Below are positions 23,063-31,592 of a stretch of 50,952 nt of DNA, piece after piece (within the stretch, counting starts at the first letter, position 1; every line of letters begins with the position of its first letter). A program made the position numbers and the translations under genes. This DNA is from AC-51 sp036265325 (GTDB lineage Bacteria; Actinomycetota; UBA4738; HRBIN12). The stretch spans positions 1 to 50,952 of the forward strand of contig DATAPH010000002.1 in the NCBI GenBank assembly GCA_036265325.1. Direction: 5' to 3'. The notes below the pieces were generated by a model, which was not told where the DNA came from, did not search any database, and worked only from the letters and a program-made list of their open reading frames with translations.

Positions 23063-24607
23063 TCACGCGTTCGAGTCGGGAAAGCTCGCCTTCTTGCGGT
23101 CGATCCACTCGCGCAGCTCTTCGTCCTTGGCCTCGTCGACCGGGGGCTCCTCGTACTCGTTGAGCATCCGCTTCCAGATCGCGTTGGCACGCATGTTCGC
23201 GTCGAGCGAGCCGTCGAGCTCCCACTGCTCGAACGAGTTGTTGTCGGCGACGCTTGACCGGTAGAAGGCCGTCTCGAAGTTGGCGAGCGTGTGGGCGGTG
23301 CCGAGGAAGTGCTGGCCGGGGCCGTTCTCGATGATCGGCTCGAGCGCCTGGCCGTTCTCGGACAGGTCCATGCCGTGGGCGAACGCGTGCATTTGGCCGC
23401 ATTGGTCGAGGTCGAGCACGAACTTCTCGTAGCCCATCGCGAGGCCGCCCTCGAGCCAGCCCGCAGCGTGGAGCACGAAGTTGACCCCTCCGAGGATCGT
23501 CGGCTGCAGGGTGTTGGCGCTCTCGTAGGCGGCCTGCGCGTCGGCGACCTTGCTCGCGGTGAGCGACCCGCCGCTTCGGAACGGAACGCCCAGGCGGCGT
23601 GCGCAGGCGGCGAGCGCGTAGAGCACGAGCGCCGGCTCCGGTGTGCCGAACGTGGGCGCGCCGGATTGCATCGACATCGACGAGGCGAACGAGCCGAACA
23701 CGACCGGCGCGCCGGGACGGACGAGCTGCACGTAGGCCATGCCGGCCATCGCCTCGGCGAGCGTCTGGGTCGCGGCGCCGGCCGCCGTCGCGGGCGACAT
23801 CGCGCCGGCCAAAATGAACGGCGTCATGATCACGGCCTGGTTCGCCTCGGCGTAGGCGCGCGCCGCGCCGAGCATCGTCGAGTCCCATACGAGCGGGCTG
23901 TTGGCGTTGATCAGGCTCAGGACGTACGGGCGCTGCTCCAGCGCGTCGGCGCCGAACAGGATCCGCGCCATATCGACGGTGTCGCGGGCGCGCAGCGGAT
24001 GCGTGACCGAGCCCATGAACGGCTTGTCCGAATACCGCATGTGGGCGTAGACCATGTCGTAGTGCCGCTTGTTCACCGGTAGGTCGACCGGCTCGCACAC
24101 CGTGCCCCCGGAGTGATGGAGGAACGGCGTCATGTAGGCGAGCTTCACGAAGTTGCGGAAGTCCTCGATCGTGCCGTAGCGACGGCCGCCGTCCAGATCT
24201 CGGACGAACGGCGAACCGTAGGCGGGTGCGAGCACCGTGGCGTTGCCGCCGAGGTGGACGGTCGTCGCGGGGCTGCGCGAGTACTGGTCGAACTCCTTGG
24301 GTGCGGTCGCCTGGATCAGCTGACGCGCCAGGCCGCGCGGGAAACGCACGCGCTCGCCGTCGACGTCGCAGCCGGCTTCGGCGAGCAGCTTGTGGGCGTC
24401 GGGCGCCTCCCGGAAGTCGATGCCGACCGTCTCGAGGATCGTGTCGGCGTTGTGCTCGATCGTCGAGAGGCCCTCTTCGTCGAGGATCTCGACCGGCTTG
24501 AGCGTTCGCGTGATGAACGGCACCTTCTCGGCGACCTCGTGCAGGCGGGCGGCGCGGCGCGCTTCGCGGCCGCCGCCTCGACGTCCGCGGGCCTGGGTCT
24601 CGCTCAT
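23063..24607 (-). CDS. MttB-family amine/betaine:corrinoid methyltransferase (non-pyrrolysine)
   Basis: A 514-residue member of the trimethylamine methyltransferase superfamily. The TIM-barrel landmarks are HNADTILETVGIDF, GGNATVLAPAYGSPFV, CEPVDLPVNKRHYDM, SVTHPLRARDTVDMA, LSLINANSPLVWDS and GAPTFGTPEPALV. The frame has no internal amber codon, so it lacks the pyrrolysine of true TMA methyltransferase and resembles the branch that includes glycine betaine methyltransferase MtgB. The likely reaction is transfer of a methyl from a quaternary amine to Co(I) of the corrinoid protein encoded at 30877. Betaine as substrate is supported by the surrounding betaine and sarcosine genes but is inference. 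It overlaps the activator gene by ATGA. Confidence 0.9.
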   Translation of the reverse strand: MSETQARGRRGGGREARRAARLHEVAEKVPFITRTLKPVEILDEEGLSTIEHNADTILETVGIDFREAPDAHKLLAEAGCDVDGERVRFPRGLARQLIQATAPKEFDQYSRSPATTVHLGGNATVLAPAYGSPFVRDLDGGRRYGTIEDFRNFVKLAYMTPFLHHSGGTVCEPVDLPVNKRHYDMVYAHMRYSDKPFMGSVTHPLRARDTVDMARILFGADALEQRPYVLSLINANSPLVWDSTMLGAARAYAEANQAVIMTPFILAGAMSPATAAGAATQTLAEAMAGMAYVQLVRPGAPVVFGSFASSMSMQSGAPTFGTPEPALVLYALAACARRLGVPFRSGGSLTASKVADAQAAYESANTLQPTILGGVNFVLHAAGWLEGGLAMGYEKFVLDLDQCGQMHAFAHGMDLSENGQALEPIIENGPGQHFLGTAHTLANFETAFYRSSVADNNSFEQWELDGSLDANMRANAIWKRMLNEYEEPPVDEAKDEELREWIDRKKASFPDSNA

Positions 24608-26592
24608 GAGGTGCTCCTCTCTCGGGTGCGGCGTCTGCGTGGGCCCTCGGCGGTCGCGCGTTTGGGCAGCGGGACGAGCGCGCCGAGGCGCGGGAACGGA
24701 TCGGTCGCGTGCGGGATCCCCATCGCGCCGACGAAGTGCTCCTGGAAGCGCGGCTCGGTGGCGGTCTCGATCTTCTCGACGCGGCGAACGACGTCTTCGA
24801 TCTCCTCGCGCGCAGCGCGGTTGAGCAGCGCGATCCGCGCCCCGGTGCCTGCGGCGTTGCCCGCGCTGGTCACGTGGTCGGGCTCGCAGTCCGGCACGAG
24901 GCCGAGCACCATCGCGTGCACGGGGTCGATGTGCGCGCCGAACGCGCCCGCCAACCGGATCCGGTCGACGTGGTCGATGCCGTAGTGGTCCATCAGCAGT
25001 CGGCAGCCTGCGTAGAGCGCACCCTTCGCCAACTGGATCTGACGGACGTCGTTCTGGGTCAGGACGAGACGCGGCTCGGCCTGGTGGACGACGTACGCGC
25101 ATGTGCGCCCGTCGTCGATCACGCGGTCGGTGCGCTCCTTCGCAGTGGCGTCGATCACCCCGTCCGTCGTCAGGATGCCGGCGAGATACAACTCGGCGAT
25201 CAACTCGATGATCCCCGAGCCGCAGACTCCGGTCGGCGTCGACGCGTTCTCTTCATCGGACCAGCGGTCGCTCCCAACCGTGCGGAAGCGCAGCTCGAGG
25301 GTGTCGCGGTCGATCCGGACGCGCTCGATAGCGCCGGGTGCGGCTCGCTGCCCGCACGAGATCTGCGCGCCCTCGAAAGCCGGCCCCGTCGGGCTCGAGG
25401 CGGCGAGTAGCCGGTCGCGGTTGCCGAGCACGATCTCGGCGTTGGTGCCGACGTCGACCAACAGGTTCACGACGTCTTGATCGTGCGGCGCCTCGCTCAG
25501 GATGACGCCGGCGGTGTCGGCGCCGACGTGGCCCGCGATGAGCGGCAACGAATAGACCCGCGCGCCGGGGTTGGCCGCGAGGCCGAGGTCGCGCGCCGGT
25601 ACGGTGAGCGCTCGATCGGTGACCGGCGCGAACGGCGCGCCCCCGAGCTCCGTCGGATCGAACCCGAACACGAGGTGATGCATGATCGGGTTGCCGACGA
25701 CGACGAGCTCGAGCACGTCGTCACGGGACGCGTCGGCCTTCGCGCAGAGGTCGCCCACCAGTTGGTCGAGGCACTCGCGAACTGCAGCGGTCAGCTCTAC
25801 CTCGCCGCCGGGATGCATCATCACGTAGCTCACCCGGCTCATCAGGTCCTCGCCGAAGCGGATCTGCGGGTTCATCGAGCCAGCGCTCGCAAGTACGTCG
25901 CCGGTATGGAGGTCGCACAGGTGGCCCGCGACCGTCGTCGAGCCGACGTCGAACGCGACGCCGAGCGCGACATCGTGGAAGCCCGGGAACACGGCGGTGA
26001 TCAGTGAGCCGTCGCGCACCGCCACGGTGGCCGTCCATGCGCCGGCGCGAAGCGTTTGCTGGAGGCCGGGCAGCACGACGGGATCGACATCCAGCTCCGT
26101 CAGGTCCCAGTCGCGTTCCAGCGCCGCGAGCACCCGCTCGAGGTCGCCGCCGGCCGCGGCGAGCGTCGGCTCCTCGACCTCCACGTAGTGCAGCCGTACG
26201 AGCGGATCGACGTCGATCGGGTGCGCGTCGGCTTCCTTGCGCACGACCTGCCGGTGAATCTGCGACTCGGGCGGCACGTCGACGACCAGGTCGCCGCAGA
26301 TCTTCGCATGACACCCGAGCCGGCGGTCGGCGGCGAGCCCGTCCCGCTGTCGGTACCGCTCCTCCGGCTCGGTGAACGGGATCAGGTGATCGCCGGCACT
26401 GGTCAGCCCGTGCTTCGGGAACGGGCCGTCCATCGGGACGACCTGACATCGCCCGCAGATCCCGCGGCCGCCACAGACGGAATCAAGGTCGACGCCGAGC
26501 GCGCGGGCGGCGTCGAGCACGCTCGCTCCGTCGGGCACCTCACCACGCCGTCCGGACGGCGTGAAGACGATCGTGTGCGCAGGCGCGCTCAT
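24604..26592 (-). CDS. Reductive activator of corrinoid protein (2Fe-2S + ASKHA ATPase)
   Basis: A 662-residue protein of the RACo/RamA-like type with an N-terminal 2Fe-2S ferredoxin domain. The cluster cysteines are C40, C46, C49 (VCGGRGICGRCQVV) and C94 (RLGCHAKI). After a linker comes an ASKHA-type ATPase domain: VAFDVGSTTVAGHL for the phosphate-1 loop, NLLVDVGTNAEIVL for phosphate-2, GVCGSGIIELIAELY and IRLAGAFGAHID. Such proteins use ATP to drive reduction of inactive Co(II) corrinoid to Co(I). It lies between the pterin methyltransferase (TGATG junction) and the MttB-like gene (ATGA), which identifies its client system. The Arg-rich tail is odd but short. Confidence 0.92.
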   Translation of the reverse strand: MSAPAHTIVFTPSGRRGEVPDGASVLDAARALGVDLDSVCGGRGICGRCQVVPMDGPFPKHGLTSAGDHLIPFTEPEERYRQRDGLAADRRLGCHAKICGDLVVDVPPESQIHRQVVRKEADAHPIDVDPLVRLHYVEVEEPTLAAAGGDLERVLAALERDWDLTELDVDPVVLPGLQQTLRAGAWTATVAVRDGSLITAVFPGFHDVALGVAFDVGSTTVAGHLCDLHTGDVLASAGSMNPQIRFGEDLMSRVSYVMMHPGGEVELTAAVRECLDQLVGDLCAKADASRDDVLELVVVGNPIMHHLVFGFDPTELGGAPFAPVTDRALTVPARDLGLAANPGARVYSLPLIAGHVGADTAGVILSEAPHDQDVVNLLVDVGTNAEIVLGNRDRLLAASSPTGPAFEGAQISCGQRAAPGAIERVRIDRDTLELRFRTVGSDRWSDEENASTPTGVCGSGIIELIAELYLAGILTTDGVIDATAKERTDRVIDDGRTCAYVVHQAEPRLVLTQNDVRQIQLAKGALYAGCRLLMDHYGIDHVDRIRLAGAFGAHIDPVHAMVLGLVPDCEPDHVTSAGNAAGTGARIALLNRAAREEIEDVVRRVEKIETATEPRFQEHFVGAMGIPHATDPFPRLGALVPLPKRATAEGPRRRRTRERSTS

Positions 26593-27512
26593 CACTCGCC
26601 CTGCTGGCCGACGCGCGCTGCGCGGCCGCCGCGGCGGCGGCCAGAACCCTCGGCGTTGGCGGCGGCCGCACGGTCCGCGTACCGCCGGATCCACGCCTCC
26701 GCGTGGGCGTCGTTCCCCATCAGGACGTCGGCGGCCATCGTCGCCCGCTTCACCTCGTCGTGCAGCGGGGAGGTGATCGCGCTCGTCATCCCGCACGCGA
26801 TCGCCATCGAGAGGAACGCGCCGTTTATGCCGTTGCGGTTCGGCAGCCCGAACGAGACGTTCGACGCGCCGCACGTCGTGTTCACCCCGAGCTCGTCGTG
26901 CAGGCGTCGCACCAATCGGAACACCTGCCGGCCGGCCGTGCGCATCGCGCCGATCGGCATCACCAGCGGGTCGACGACGACGTCGTGGGCGGGGATGCCG
27001 TGATCCGCCGCAGCGCGCACGATCTTCTCCGCGATGCCGAACCGCACGTCCGGGTCCTCGCTGATGCCGGTCTCGTCGTTCGTGATCGCGACGACCGCGG
27101 CGCCGTGCTTCGCGACCAGCGGCAGCACCGACTCGATGCGGTCGTCCTCCCCGGTGACGGAGTTGACGAGCGCCTTGCCTTGATACACCGCAAGGCCCGC
27201 CTCGAGCGCCGCCACGATCGAGGAGTCGATCGACAGCGGCACGTCGGTGAGCGATTGCACAAGCTTCACTGTCTCGGCGAGGATCCCCGGCTCGTCGGCG
27301 AGCGGGATGCCTGCGTTCACGTCGAGCATCTGCGCGCCGGCGCGAACCTGCACGTCGACGTCGGCGACCACCGTGGAGAAGTCGCCTGCGGCCATCTCGG
27401 CCGCGAGCTTCTTGCGGCCCGTGGGGTTGATGCGCTCACCGATGATGGTGAACGGCCGCTCGGAACCGATCACGTGCTCGCGGGTCGCCGAAGAAACGAC
27501 GGTGTCGGCCAT
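26592..27512 (-). CDS. Methyltetrahydrofolate:corrinoid methyltransferase (MtrH/AcsE-like)
   Basis: A 306-residue pterin-binding TIM barrel of the DHPS/MetH/AcsE family. FTIIGERINPTGRKKL at the N-terminus, MLDVNAGIP, PLSIDSSIVAALEAGL, VNSVTGEDD, AVVAITNDETGI, VVDPLVMPIG and NTTCGASNVSFGLPNR are the standard pterin-pocket landmarks. In demethylation pathways this enzyme moves the methyl from methyl-Co(III) corrinoid protein to tetrahydrofolate. It is the first gene of the minus-strand operon with the activator and the MttB-like enzyme. The Arg-rich C-terminal tail (GSGRRRGGRAARV) is unusual. GGAGGG abuts the ATG closely, so the exact start could be slightly downstream. A tripartite operator lies 32 bases upstream of the start. 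Confidence 0.9.
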   Translation of the reverse strand: MADTVVSSATREHVIGSERPFTIIGERINPTGRKKLAAEMAAGDFSTVVADVDVQVRAGAQMLDVNAGIPLADEPGILAETVKLVQSLTDVPLSIDSSIVAALEAGLAVYQGKALVNSVTGEDDRIESVLPLVAKHGAAVVAITNDETGISEDPDVRFGIAEKIVRAAADHGIPAHDVVVDPLVMPIGAMRTAGRQVFRLVRRLHDELGVNTTCGASNVSFGLPNRNGINGAFLSMAIACGMTSAITSPLHDEVKRATMAADVLMGNDAHAEAWIRRYADRAAAANAEGSGRRRGGRAARVGQQGE

Positions 27513-27544
27513 CCCTCCGATGATGACATCTGGTGTTGCGCGCT

Positions 27545-27573
27545 CAACGGCTAGGTTGCGCGACCAGCAACGC
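27545..27573 (-). promoter_or_regulatory. Tripartite GTTG/CAAC element, copy 1
   Basis: On the plus strand this is CAAC, 6 bases, GTTGC, 8 bases, CAACGC (CAAC at 27545-27548, GTTGC at 27555-27559, CAACGC at 27568-27573). Read toward the minus-strand methyltransferase operon it is GCGTTG-N8-GCAAC-N6-GTTG, beginning 32 bases upstream of the first start codon. It also lies 59 bases upstream of the divergent oxidoreductase ATG. All 15 fixed bases are identical in the copies at 34105 and 39137. Confidence 0.8.
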
Positions 27574-27632
27574 GCCCCGCGGCGCCCTCGACCTCCTAAG
27601 TGGGTAGGTTGCGCTGGTCGAGGAGGGACCAG

Positions 27633-28544
27633 ATGCAACCGGACACGCGACTCACCGTTCGCTTGATCGCCCCGGGGCGCGGCCCGAGCGACCTCCAGAT
27701 CGAGGCGCTGCCGGTGCCGGCGCCGGAAGCCGGCGACGTACTCGTGAAGGTCCGAGCGGCGTCGATCACCCGCGACGAGCTGACCTGGCCGACGGACCGG
27801 CTCCCCGCGATCCCCTCCTACGAGGTAACGGGCGTGGTCGCCGCCGTCGGCGCCGGTGTCGCGACGGTCGCCGTCGGCGACGAGGTCTTCGGTCTGACAC
27901 CGTTCGACCGGGACGGCGTCGCCGCAGAGTTCGCGACGGTCCCCGCAGCCGCCCTGGCGCCCAAACCGACGACGCTCGGTGATATCGAGAGCGCGGCCCT
28001 GCCGATGCCCGGACTCACCGCATGGCAAGGGCTGTTCACGCACGGGAACCTCGCTGAGGGCGAACGCGTGTTGATCCACGGCGCCGCAGGAGGGGTCGGG
28101 CACATCGCGGCGCAGCTCGCGCTGTCGCGTGGTACGAACGTCGTCGGAACGGCCCGTGGCGACGGCGTCGGCATCGTGCGGAAGCTCGGCGTCGCGGAGG
28201 TGATCGACACATCGGCGACGACCGACCTCGTCGGTGCGATCGGATCCGTCGACGTCGTCTTCGACACCGTCGGTGGCGAGCTCCTCGCCCAAGCGCCGTC
28301 GCTGCTCGCACCCGGCGGACGCCTCATCGCGGTGGCGGAGGAGCCGCCCGAAGGCGTCGAAGGAACGTTCTTCATCGTGGAGCCGGATGTCGATCAGCTC
28401 GTGGCCCTCGCAGGTCTCGCGGAGCGGGGTGTGCTCACGACGGCGATCGACGCGACCTACCCGCTCGCGGACGCGGTCGCCGCGTTCGAGCGCGTCGCGT
28501 CGTCCAGCAAGCGCGGCAAGGTTGTGCTGGAGGTGAGCGCATGA
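27633..28544 (+). CDS. Zinc-independent quinone-oxidoreductase-like dehydrogenase (MDR family)
   Basis: A 303-residue medium-chain dehydrogenase/reductase. The GroES-like N-terminal domain (GDVLVKVRAASITRDEL, PSYEVTGVVAAVGAGV) leads to a Rossmann domain with VLIHGAAGGVGHIAAQLAL and DVVFDTVGGELL. No catalytic- or structural-zinc cysteine cluster is present, so it belongs with quinone reductases or NADP-dependent oxidoreductases. AGGAGGG at 27621-27627 is the ribosome binding site for ATG 27633. It is cotranscribed with the PEP-mutase-like gene by ATGA overlap and is divergent from the methyltransferase operon, sharing its operator region. A role in betaine metabolism is possible but not shown. 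Confidence 0.85.
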   Translation: MQPDTRLTVRLIAPGRGPSDLQIEALPVPAPEAGDVLVKVRAASITRDELTWPTDRLPAIPSYEVTGVVAAVGAGVATVAVGDEVFGLTPFDRDGVAAEFATVPAAALAPKPTTLGDIESAALPMPGLTAWQGLFTHGNLAEGERVLIHGAAGGVGHIAAQLALSRGTNVVGTARGDGVGIVRKLGVAEVIDTSATTDLVGAIGSVDVVFDTVGGELLAQAPSLLAPGGRLIAVAEEPPEGVEGTFFIVEPDVDQLVALAGLAERGVLTTAIDATYPLADAVAAFERVASSSKRGKVVLEVSA

Positions 28545-29326
28545 GGTCGCAGGCAGAGCGAGCTGCGCGGTTCGTGGCGCTGCATGAGGGACCACCGTTC
28601 ATGATCCCGAACCCGTGGGACGCGGGCTCGGCGCGCATCCTCGAGGCCGCCGGGTTCGAGGCGCTCGCAACGACCAGCTCCGGCTTCGCGTTCACGCTCG
28701 GGCGTGCGGACGGAACCGTGCAGCTCGAGGAGATGATCGAGCATGTCGCCGCGCTTACGGCTGCGACGGACCTTCCCGTCGCCGCGGACCTGGAGCACGG
28801 CTACGGAGCCAGCCCGGTCGTCGCCGCCGACACCATCACCGCGATCGCGAACGCCGGCGCGGTCGGCGGCTCCATCGAAGACTGGGACCGGGATGAGCAC
28901 GTCCTGTACGAGACCGCGTATGCGGTCGCTCGGGTGCGCGCCGCGGCCGAAGCGGCGCACGACCTGCCGTTCCCCTTCCTGCTGTGTGCGCGCGCGGAGA
29001 ATCACATCCGCGATCACGAGGATCTCGACGACACGATCGCGCGCCTCCAGGCGTACGAGGGAGCCGGCGCGGACGTCCTGTTCGCGCCGGGCGTGGGCGA
29101 TCCGGACGACATCCGCAGCATCTGCGCCGCCGTCGGAAAGCCCGTGAATGTTCTGGCACGGGCCGGTATGTCGATCGAGCGCATCGCAGAAGCGGGCGCG
29201 CAGCGGATCAGCGTCGGAGGCGGACTGACGTGGGTCGCGGCGGGGACGCTCATGCGGGCGGCCGCGGCGATCCGCGACGGCGACCTGTCGTCGCTGGTCG
29301 GCCGGCCGCCGGACCTGCCGGTCTAA
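28541..29326 (+). CDS. Isocitrate lyase/PEP mutase family protein
   Basis: A 261-residue TIM-barrel lyase or mutase. MIPNPWDAGSARILEAAGFEALATTSSG is the typical start of the oxaloacetate hydrolase/PEP mutase subgroup; PVAADLEHGYG carries the metal-binding acidic cluster, GGSIEDWD the next, and LCARAENHI replaces the KKCGH lyase loop of isocitrate lyase. GADVLFAPGV and KPVNVLARAGMSIERIAEAG complete the barrel. Substrate unknown: relatives cleave C-C or P-C bonds of oxaloacetate, methylisocitrate or phosphonopyruvate. It forms a two-gene unit with the preceding oxidoreductase. Confidence 0.85.
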   Translation: MRSQAERAARFVALHEGPPFMIPNPWDAGSARILEAAGFEALATTSSGFAFTLGRADGTVQLEEMIEHVAALTAATDLPVAADLEHGYGASPVVAADTITAIANAGAVGGSIEDWDRDEHVLYETAYAVARVRAAAEAAHDLPFPFLLCARAENHIRDHEDLDDTIARLQAYEGAGADVLFAPGVGDPDDIRSICAAVGKPVNVLARAGMSIERIAEAGAQRISVGGGLTWVAAGTLMRAAAAIRDGDLSSLVGRPPDLPV

Positions 29327-29330
29327 CGAT

Positions 29331-29678
29331 TCAGTCCTGGGACGGACGAACGGCGTCGCTCTGGCCGGCGACGTCTTCTCCGGCTTGGTACCCGCCGGCG
29401 CGGATCGCGACCTTCAGCTGATCCTCGCTCCACTCGTCGAGCACGGCCTGCTCGGCGGCAGACGCCTCGGCTTCCAGATCGTCGCCGACCTGGCTGCGAT
29501 CCATCGTCATCTGCTCGGTGTAGTCGTCGGACCCGATCAGGCCAGCGACCATCGCAGCCGCGTCGACGGCCTCCTGGAACCGCTCGGGAAGGAGCCGGCG
29601 TGCGGACCCGCCGGCGTCGTCACGGACGACGATCTGCATCGGGATGTCACGCCATTTGATCACGGTCAGTTCTGCCAC
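29331..29678 (-). CDS. Small conserved protein of the 'virulence factor' (PF13769-like) type
   Basis: A 115-residue protein starting at GTG 29678, which is preceded by AGGAGGG; an upstream extension is unlikely. The core AELTVIKWRDIPMQIVVRDD, ARRLLPERFQEAVDAAAMVAG and DDLEAEASAAEQAV match, from memory, a family annotated only as virulence factor, often with WRDIPAQV and PERFQEAIDRAAM. I recall that in alphaproteobacteria this family sits beside corrinoid methyltransferase and MetF-like genes, which would fit its place here. The name is historical and the function unknown. A role in the methyltransfer system is inference from context. Confidence 0.7.
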   Translation of the reverse strand: MAELTVIKWRDIPMQIVVRDDAGGSARRLLPERFQEAVDAAAMVAGLIGSDDYTEQMTMDRSQVGDDLEAEASAAEQAVLDEWSEDQLKVAIRAGGYQAGEDVAGQSDAVRPSQD

Positions 29679-29779
29679 AGGCCCTCCTCGCGCGAGCGTC
29701 CATCGCAGTATGCCGTGGCCGCGCCGGAGTGTGGCGCCGGTTGCGGAACGCACACCCCCTTGCTCGATAGCCTAGCGTC

Positions 29780-29977
29780 ATGCCTTCCTACCGGTTGATC
29801 GACATGGCCGGCGGCGAGATCGGGATCGTCGAGGACGACCGGGATCAGATCGACGTTGGTGAGCGGGTGACTATGCCTGATGGCGCGACTGCGCCGGTCG
29901 TCGACGTCTACGACGACGAGTTCGGGCAGGAAGGGGGCGTCGACGCAACCCTCGCCGTCGACGACGGCACGGTCTAG
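29780..29977 (+). CDS. Small acidic hypothetical protein
   Basis: A 65-residue acidic protein: MPSYRLIDMAGGEIGIVEDD, then DVGERVTMPDGATAPVVDVYDDE. The pattern of a short beta-rich domain with GERVTMPDG and PVVDVYD recalls small actinobacterial proteins of unknown function. Codon use looks coding. There is no obvious ribosome binding site; the ATG follows TAGCCTAGCGTC, so leaderless translation is possible. It is 17 bases upstream of the phosphotransferase gene and probably cotranscribed with it. Confidence 0.6.
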   Translation: MPSYRLIDMAGGEIGIVEDDRDQIDVGERVTMPDGATAPVVDVYDDEFGQEGGVDATLAVDDGTV

Positions 29978-29994
29978 CGCTCTACGCTCCTCGC

Positions 29995-30882
29995 GTGAAG
30001 ATGCATGACGACCAGGTCGATGTCGACGTCGACGTCGTCCGTCGACTTCTCGCGGAACAGCTCCCCGATCTCTCCAGCCTCCCCATCAGGCCGGTGCTCT
30101 CGACCGGCACGGTGAACGCCTTGTTCCGCATCGGCGACGACCTTGTCGCACGCCTTCCACTGCAGGATGCGTGGGAAGAAGGGATCGAACGAGAATGGCG
30201 ATGGATCCCCTGGCTCTCGAGCCGGATCACCGCCGCGCGCTTGCCAGTGCCGGTCTTCAAAGGCGCCGCGAACGACGCGTTCCCCTTTTCGTGGTCGATC
30301 TACGGGTGGATCGAGGGAGCTCCGTACGACGACGAACTCATCGATGACGAAACCGACGTAGCGCGCCAGCTCGCGCGATATGTGCTCGAGCTGCGAGCGC
30401 TCGAGATCCCATCCACCGCGCCGGAGGGCGGTCGGGAACCGCTGGCCGAGCTCGACGAGAACACCCGAGAGGCGATCGAGGATGCGGGCGCCGTGATCGA
30501 CGCTGCGGGATCGATGAGGGTCTGGGATCAAGCGCTCCGCACACCGCCGTGGGACGGCACGCCGGTGTGGATCCACGGCGATCTGCTTCGTCCGAACGTG
30601 ATCGTGCATAACGGACGGCTGGAGGCCGTCATCGACTACGGGTACATCGGCGTCGGCGACCCCGCCACGGATCTGATCCCGGCGTGGGCCGTCTTCGGTC
30701 CCGCTGGCCGCGCGGCATATCGCGACGCATTGCAGCCCGATGCCGAAACCTGGTCGCGCGGGCGTGGCATCGCGCTGCATCTGGCGGCGATGATCATCCC
30801 GTACTACCGGGAGACGAACCCCCGGTTCGTCGAGCTCGCGCGCAGGACGATCGAGCAGATCCTCCTCGACGACGCGCTATGA
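29995..30882 (+). CDS. Aminoglycoside-phosphotransferase-like kinase
   Basis: A 295-residue small-molecule kinase of the APH/choline kinase fold. VARLPLQDAWEEGIEREWRWI holds the ATP-binding lysine/arginine strand and conserved Glu helix, VWIHGDLLRPNVIV is the Brenner motif (HGDxxxxN) with the catalytic Asp, and VIDYGYIGVGDPATDLIPAW is the metal-binding DYG equivalent. Substrate unknown: relatives phosphorylate aminoglycosides, macrolides, homoserine or sugars. The start is GTG 29995, with ATG 30001 as alternative. It ends convergent with, and overlapping by 6 bases, the corrinoid protein gene. Confidence 0.85.
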   Translation: MKMHDDQVDVDVDVVRRLLAEQLPDLSSLPIRPVLSTGTVNALFRIGDDLVARLPLQDAWEEGIEREWRWIPWLSSRITAARLPVPVFKGAANDAFPFSWSIYGWIEGAPYDDELIDDETDVARQLARYVLELRALEIPSTAPEGGREPLAELDENTREAIEDAGAVIDAAGSMRVWDQALRTPPWDGTPVWIHGDLLRPNVIVHNGRLEAVIDYGYIGVGDPATDLIPAWAVFGPAGRAAYRDALQPDAETWSRGRGIALHLAAMIIPYYRETNPRFVELARRTIEQILLDDAL

Positions 30883-31575
30883 CGTCGAGGCCATCGCGCG
30901 CTTGGCCATGACGAGCGCCTGCGCCGTCTCGGCGGCGACGGCCGCGTCGCGGCAGTACGCGTCGGCGCCGACCGCCTTGCCGAACTCTTCGTTGAGCGGC
31001 GCACCGCCTACCATGACGATGTACTTGTCGCGCAAGCCCTTCGCCGACAGCTCGTCGATCACGACCTTCATGTAGGGCATCGTCGTCGTGAGCAGCGCGC
31101 TCATCCCGAGGATGTCGGGCTGGTGCTCCTCGAGCGCGGCGAGGTAATCCTCGACCGGGTTGTTGATCCCGAGGTCGACCACCTCGAAGCCGGCGCCCTC
31201 GAGCATCATCGCGACGAGGTTCTTCCCGATGTCATGGATGTCGCCCTTGACGGTGCCGATCACGACCTTGCCGACGCGCTCCGCGCCGGTCTCGGCGAGG
31301 AGCGGGCGGAGCAGTTCCATCCCGGCCTTCATCGCGTTCGCCGCGAGCAACACCTCGGGCACGAACAAGATCCCGTCGCGGAAGTCGATGCCGACGATCC
31401 GCATCCCCTCGACCAGCGCCTCGTTCAGCACCTTCTCGGCACCCCACTCGCGATCGAGCAGGATCTGGGTTCCTTCGTGGATCTCCTCGGCGAGGCCGTC
31501 GTACAGGTCGTCGTGCATCTGCTTGACCAGCTCCTCGTCGGGGAGCTCCGCCAACACGATCTCTTGGTCACTCAT
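30877..31575 (-). CDS. Corrinoid (B12-binding) methyl-carrier protein
   Basis: A 232-residue MtbC/MtgC-like corrinoid protein. The N-terminal helical cap runs over residues 10-95 (LYDGLAEEIHEGTQILLD, GMRIVGIDFRDGILFVPEVLLAANAMKAG), and the B12-binding Rossmann-like domain follows with D112-x-H114-x-x-G117 in VKGDIHDIGKNLV, where H114 is the lower cobalt ligand. SALLTTTMPYMK and VMVGGAPLNEEF are the other cobalamin-contacting loops. It should carry the methyl between the MttB-like enzyme and the MtrH-like transferase. Unusually it is not beside them but 17 bases after the dimethylglycine-oxidase-like gene in another operon. A GAAGGG site precedes the ATG. Confidence 0.93.
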   Translation of the reverse strand: MSDQEIVLAELPDEELVKQMHDDLYDGLAEEIHEGTQILLDREWGAEKVLNEALVEGMRIVGIDFRDGILFVPEVLLAANAMKAGMELLRPLLAETGAERVGKVVIGTVKGDIHDIGKNLVAMMLEGAGFEVVDLGINNPVEDYLAALEEHQPDILGMSALLTTTMPYMKVVIDELSAKGLRDKYIVMVGGAPLNEEFGKAVGADAYCRDAAVAAETAQALVMAKRAMASTS

Positions 31576-31592
31576 CGGTTCCAGCCCTTCAC

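Noticed and set aside
23063..24607. Possible pyrrolysine-containing trimethylamine methyltransferase
   Set aside because: The gene has no in-frame amber codon and gives a full-length product, so it belongs to the non-pyrrolysine branch.
25812..25819. GATGCATC inside the corrinoid activator gene
   Set aside because: It is within conserved coding sequence and has no second word nearby; probably chance, and it limits confidence in the word as a regulatory site.
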